Shown piece by piece: positions 7,244 through 9,762 of a DNA stretch of 9,762 bases (its first letter is position 1; each line of letters starts with the position of its first letter). The position numbers were made by a program, and so were the translations under genes. A model generated the notes under the pieces. The model was not told the origin of the DNA, searched no databases, and saw only the letters and a list, made by a program, of their open reading frames with translations. This DNA comes from Chloroflexota bacterium (lineage in GTDB: Bacteria > Chloroflexota > UBA6077). The stretch is from assembly GCA_021845945.1 (NCBI GenBank), contig JAJZRD010000139.1, positions 1 through 9,762 on the forward strand, written 5' to 3'.

Positions 7244-7851
7244 CAGGGCAGGCTCTGGAAGTAGGCCAGGGCCTGGTGGTAGTCGTCCGGGGTGTTGAGG
7301 TCGAGCAGCACCTCCGGGCTCTCCATGGGGATCTCCTGAGTCTCGGGGCGGTAGCGCCGCATCATCTCGCGAAGCCCTTGCTGCTCCTCGGGAAGGGTGC
7401 TCAGGGCAGGCAGGAGCGTAGAGGAAATCACCGGAGGATGGCCTCGCCGGCCCTGGTGGACGGGGATGGTGACGAGCGAGTGGCTCTCCAGGTGGGCGCC
7501 TATCAACCGTCGGAGGGTCTCGGCGCGACGGGGTTGGTCCACCGCCAGAAGGAGGACGGCATCGATCCTCGAGGGCAACGCCCTTACACCCGCCTCGATG
7601 GACGTCGACTTGCCCAGGCTGTAGCGGGGGTTGGACACCAGGGAGAGTTCGCCGAAGTGGCGGAGGGGAACCGCGACCCGTTTTGCCTCGGCCCCAAGGA
7701 CGACGGCTATCGGTTGGGCGCCTGCCCGGATCAGCTGCTCCGCCTGATAGGCGATCAGTGTGGTCCCGAGCCAGGGCAGGAGAGCCTTGGACTGCCCCAT
7801 CCTGCGGGATTCGCCGGCCGCCAGCAGGATGGCCGCGACGGTAGCGCTCAC
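7243..7851 (-). CDS. MobA/MocA-like nucleotidyltransferase (NTP transferase fold)
   Basis: A 202-residue cytoplasmic enzyme of the MobA-like NTP-transferase family, which transfers CMP or GMP to molybdopterin to finish the molybdenum cofactor. Visible motifs are the nucleotide-binding LAAGESRRMG (10-19) with Lys22, GKSTSIEAG (80-88), the metal-binding Asp in VDQP (104-107), GRRGHPPVI (134-142) and LDLNTPDDY (183-191). DQP in place of the GDMP expected in MobA, and RGHP, favour the cytidylyltransferase (MocA) branch that serves xanthine dehydrogenase/CO dehydrogenase-type enzymes. No molybdoenzyme gene is within the window, so the partner is unknown. The start is GTG 7851, preceded by AGGAGAAG at plus positions 7855-7862. 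It diverges from the aldolase gene at 8046. Alternatives within this fold include sugar-phosphate nucleotidylyltransferases, but the motif set fits MocA best. Confidence 0.85.
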   Translation of the reverse strand: MSATVAAILLAAGESRRMGQSKALLPWLGTTLIAYQAEQLIRAGAQPIAVVLGAEAKRVAVPLRHFGELSLVSNPRYSLGKSTSIEAGVRALPSRIDAVLLLAVDQPRRAETLRRLIGAHLESHSLVTIPVHQGRRGHPPVISSTLLPALSTLPEEQQGLREMMRRYRPETQEIPMESPEVLLDLNTPDDYHQALAYFQSLP

Positions 7852-7884
7852 GGTCTTCTCCTTTTCCCCTTCCCCCTGCGGCTC

Positions 7885-7912
7885 TTGCCACGAAACCCTT
7901 TCGCATTATAAT
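7885..7912 (+). promoter_or_regulatory. Sigma70 promoter for the aldolase gene
   Basis: TTGCCA (7885-7890; 5 of 6 consensus bases), a 16-bp spacer and a perfect TATAAT (7907-7912). Transcription should start near 7919, giving a leader of about 127 nt before ATG 8046. This also rules out the in-frame ATG at 7911, which lies inside the -10 element and would not be in the message. A 6-bp stem (GGTTTT 7998-8003 with AAAACC 8023-8028) could form just ahead of the ribosome binding site, but is too short to be called a regulator. Confidence 0.75.
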
Positions 7913-7913
7913 G
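7904..7913 (-). promoter_or_regulatory. Palindromic -10 element, possible reverse promoter for the nucleotidyltransferase
   Basis: CATTATAATG (7904-7913) is its own reverse complement, so a full TATAAT is also present on the minus strand at plus positions 7905-7910. A start there would give a leader of roughly 45-50 nt for the GTG at 7851. The matching minus-strand -35 region is weak (best about 3 of 6 bases with 16-bp spacing), so reverse initiation may be low. The layout nevertheless fits the known behaviour of symmetric -10 elements that fire in both directions. Confidence 0.45.
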
Positions 7914-8045
7914 GGTGCCGCAACGATGCTCACTGGCTCATCACAGGGGAAGAGTTGCATCATCTCTCGAGTGACCCGGCGCGGACCGGAGATGTTTGGT
8001 TTTTCCCGTGCGATCAGGCAAGAAAACCGAGGAGGGTTCGAAGAC

Positions 8046-8816
8046 ATGCGGATCAACACCACAAAGCGGCTCCTGCAGGAGGGCAAGCCGGCGATCGGTA
8101 CCTGGCTGAACCTCCCCTGCGTGAACTCCGCCGAGGCCATGGCTCACGCCGGGTGGGACTGGGTAACCGTCGACATGGAGCACGGCCCCATCGACTTCGA
8201 GATGCTGAACAACATGTTCATGGCCATCGGGACCACCGGTGCGATGCCGATGTGCCGCATCCCGGACAACGATCCGATCTACATCAAGCGGATCCTGGAT
8301 GCCGGCGCCTGGGGCATCGTCGTGCCCATGGTCTGCTCGGCGGAGGAGGCCGCCAACGCCGTCAAGTACGCCAAGTATCCCCCTGAGGGCATCCGGAGCG
8401 CAGGCGGAGGCCGGTGGCGCTTCTGGGCCGGCGCCGATTACCCCCAGCATGCGAACGACGAGATCCTCGTCATAGTCCAGATCGAGCACATCGATGCTGT
8501 GAAGAGGGCCGAGGAGATCCTCTCCGTTCCCGGCGTCGATGCCTGCTTCATCGGCCCCAACGATCTGGCCTGGTCCATGGGTCTGGGCAAGGGTATCGGG
8601 GAGAAGGACCCGAGCCACGCCGAGGCGGTGGCCGAGGTGCTGCGGGCGGCCAAGAAGGTCGGTACGCCGGCCGGCATCCATTGCCGGAGCGTCGACGAGG
8701 TGTCCATGCGGATCGAGCAGGGCTTCCAGTACCTGGCCTGCATGAACGACATCAACTTCATGTTCAACTCGGCCGCGGCCGGGGTCAAGCAGATCCGCGA
8801 GCGGATGGCCAAGTAG
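8046..8816 (+). CDS. HpcH/HpaI-family class II aldolase
   Basis: A 256-residue metal-dependent cytoplasmic aldolase. Family members cleave 4-hydroxy-2-oxo acids such as 4-hydroxy-2-oxoheptanedioate or 2-dehydro-3-deoxyglucarate to pyruvate plus an aldehyde. Residues match those of E. coli HpaI at nearly the same numbers: catalytic His46 in DMEHGPID (43-50), Arg71 in MCRIPDNDP, metal ligands Glu147 in QIEH and Asp173 in GPNDLAWSMG. GIVVPMVCSAEEA (90-102) is also conserved. Residues 117-129, RSAGGGRWRFWAG, are of the RSxGGG subtype and not the usual RGxG of HpaI, so the substrate may differ. Start ATG 8046 follows GAGGAGGG (8029-8036) with 9-nt spacing and gives the standard family N-terminus; a longer frame back to 7911 overlaps the promoter and is rejected. 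Length is typical. It stands alone, with no sugar-acid or aromatic pathway genes adjacent. Confidence 0.93.
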   Translation: MRINTTKRLLQEGKPAIGTWLNLPCVNSAEAMAHAGWDWVTVDMEHGPIDFEMLNNMFMAIGTTGAMPMCRIPDNDPIYIKRILDAGAWGIVVPMVCSAEEAANAVKYAKYPPEGIRSAGGGRWRFWAGADYPQHANDEILVIVQIEHIDAVKRAEEILSVPGVDACFIGPNDLAWSMGLGKGIGEKDPSHAEAVAEVLRAAKKVGTPAGIHCRSVDEVSMRIEQGFQYLACMNDINFMFNSAAAGVKQIRERMAK

Positions 8817-8824
8817 CACGCCTC

Positions 8825-8855
8825 GTAGGGGGTGGGTCTCAGACCCGCCCCCTAC
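8825..8855. repeat. 15-bp-stem palindrome downstream of the aldolase gene
   Basis: GTAGGGGGTGGGTCT (8825-8839) pairs with AGACCCGCCCCCTAC (8841-8855) around a single C; all positions are Watson-Crick except one T/G, which is a permitted wobble in RNA. It begins 8 bp after the aldolase stop codon and is followed by C-rich sequence, not a T-run. It could stabilise the aldolase message or act as a factor-independent barrier, or be one copy of a dispersed palindromic repeat. The single-base difference between arms is a G/A change that keeps pairing in RNA on one strand only. Confidence 0.8.
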
Positions 8856-8991
8856 ACCCCCACCCCACGGGCGTTGGAGGGCGCTGTTCGCTGCCGTCCC
8901 AGTTCGGCACAGGAATTGATGGTGGAAGATGGGGCAGAGCTATGCCTCCGAGTAGCAGTGATACTGGCCGAAATGGGAGCGGAGAACATCA

Positions 8992-9762
8992 ATGCAGCAG
9001 ATAGGGCAGCCAAGTCCCTACGGATTGGAGATGCACGGGATCCAGAATACCGGCAACGTGTACTGGAACCTCTCAACGCCGGCCCTATACGAGCAGGCGG
9101 TACGACACCGGGAAGGGCTGATCGCACACCTGGGGCCGCTGGTGGTGCGGACCGGGCAGTACACGGGCCGATCGCCGAAGGACAAGTTCGTGGTGAAGGA
9201 GCGCAGCAGCGAGGACAAGATCTGGTGGGGGGCTGTCAACCAGCCATTCGCTCCGGATAGGTTCGAGCGGCTCTACCATCGCCTGCTGGCCTACGTTCAG
9301 GGCAGGGATCTCTTCGTGCAGGACATGTACGTGGGGGCAGACCCCGCTTACCGGATTCCCATCCGGGTCATCACGGAGCATGCCTGGCAGAGCCTATTCG
9401 CCAGGAACATGTTCATCCGTCCCGACCGAGCCGAGATCGACAAGATGGTGCCCCAGTTCACGGTCCTGGCGGTGCCCAACTTCCACGCGGTGCCGGAGCT
9501 GGACGGCACCAAGTCCGAGGTGTTCATCGTCGTCAATTTCGAGCGGAAGCTGATCTTGATCGGTGGCACGGCCTACGCAGGGGAGATGAAGAAGTCGGTC
9601 TTCACCATACTGAACTACCTGCTGCCGCTGGAGCGGGTGCTCTCCATGCACTGCTCTGCCAACCAGGGGCCCAAGGGCGATGTGGCGCTCTTCTTCGGGC
9701 TCTCGGGCACGGGCAAGACCTCCCTCTCCTCCGACCCGGCCCGGACGCTGATCGGCGACGAC
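8992..9762 (+). CDS. pckA: ATP-dependent phosphoenolpyruvate carboxykinase, N-terminal part (cut by window end)
   Basis: The first 257 codons of ATP-type PEP carboxykinase, which converts oxaloacetate plus ATP to PEP, CO2 and ADP at the start of gluconeogenesis (and can run in reverse). The N-terminus [18 protein letters not shown] matches the family's YGL-x-x-HGI opening, followed by [12 protein letters not shown], the substrate-binding [14 protein letters not shown] (53-66, Arg60), [14 protein letters not shown] (191-204; Tyr195, Lys200, Lys201), SMHCSAN (218-224; His220) and the P-loop GLSGTGKT (236-243; Lys242). The window stops at Asp256-Asp257 of the LIGDD metal-binding motif, so roughly half of a normal 520-540 residue protein is missing only because of the edge. 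Start ATG 8992 has GGAG at 8981-8984 with 7-nt spacing; the internal ATG at 9031 would lose the conserved YGL segment. No convincing sigma70 promoter is seen in the 175-bp spacer upstream. Confidence 0.97.
   Translation, partial: MQQIGQPSPYGLEMHGIQNTGNVYWNLSTPALYEQAVRHREGLIAHLGPLVVRTGQYTGRSPKDKFVVKERSSEDKIWWGAVNQPFAPDRFERLYHRLLAYVQGRDLFVQDMYVGADPAYRIPIRVITEHAWQSLFARNMFIRPDRAEIDKMVPQFTVLAVPNFHAVPELDGTKSEVFIVVNFERKLILIGGTAYAGEMKKSVFTILNYLLPLERVLSMHCSANQGPKGDVALFFGLSGTGKTSLSSDPARTLIGDD

Noticed and set aside
7911..8045. In-frame extension of the aldolase to ATG 7911
   Set aside because: The ATG lies within the -10 hexamer, and the extension has no family similarity, while ATG 8046 has a strong ribosome binding site and the expected N-terminus.
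7148..8140. 330-codon minus-strand frame across the nucleotidyltransferase and the aldolase start
   Set aside because: It overlaps two genes with intact family motifs and crosses the divergent promoter; its own translation is Arg/Pro-rich and unrecognisable.
8916..8965. Possible pckA promoters (TTGATG with TATGCC, or GATACT alone)
   Set aside because: The first pair has a 19-bp spacer and a poor -10; the second has no -35. Neither is better than chance.
8832..9260. 142-codon plus-strand frame across the start of pckA
   Set aside because: The stretch from 8919 looks protein-like at first, but it overlaps the conserved PEP carboxykinase frame and has no ribosome binding site or recognisable motif.

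Overview
The window is GC-rich bacterial chromosomal DNA with a mostly housekeeping and transport gene content. I lean towards Chloroflexota, perhaps Thermomicrobia/Sphaerobacter-like or an uncultured relative. The leaning rests on the style of the Tat-type lipoprotein that starts the ABC importer operon, an RND pump with no periplasmic adaptor beside it, an ATP-type PEP carboxykinase, and G+C-rich palindromic repeats filling the spacers. No rRNA, tRNA, CRISPR array, transposase or phage gene was seen. Placement is inference only.

Layout, left to right. (1) Positions 1-201 are a leader with no gene I can support. (2) Positions 202-3801 (+) are a three-gene peptide/nickel-type ABC importer operon: a Tat-exported lipoprotein solute-binding protein, a 101-bp spacer carrying heptamer repeats and a 13-bp inverted repeat, and two permeases that overlap by 8 bp. 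The cognate ATPases are absent; the operon runs into a convergent gene. (3) Positions 3899-7081 (-) encode a complete 1060-residue RND transporter of the HAE1/AcrB type with the proton-relay Asp-Asp and Lys residues intact, preceded by a good sigma70-like promoter at 7165-7193. (4) Positions 7243-7851 (-) encode a small MobA/MocA-like nucleotidyltransferase whose stop codon touches a 17-bp near-perfect-hairpin palindrome. (5) Positions 7852-8045 are a divergent promoter region with a consensus TATAAT that lies inside a perfect 10-bp palindrome. (6) Positions 8046-8816 (+) encode a HpcH/HpaI-family class II aldolase. (7) A second palindromic repeat sits at 8825-8855. (8) Positions 8992-9762 (+) hold the N-terminal 257 codons of ATP-dependent PEP carboxykinase (pckA), cut by the window edge just after the P-loop.

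The genes do not form one obvious pathway. The importer would bring an oligopeptide or similar solute into the cell, the RND pump would export hydrophobic compounds, the aldolase would yield or consume pyruvate/aldehydes in sugar-acid or aromatic breakdown, and PEP carboxykinase links oxaloacetate to PEP. I did not find a convincing undescribed multi-gene system. The most interesting non-coding signals are three different palindromic or tandem repeat types in three of the spacers and the symmetric promoter at 7885-7913.
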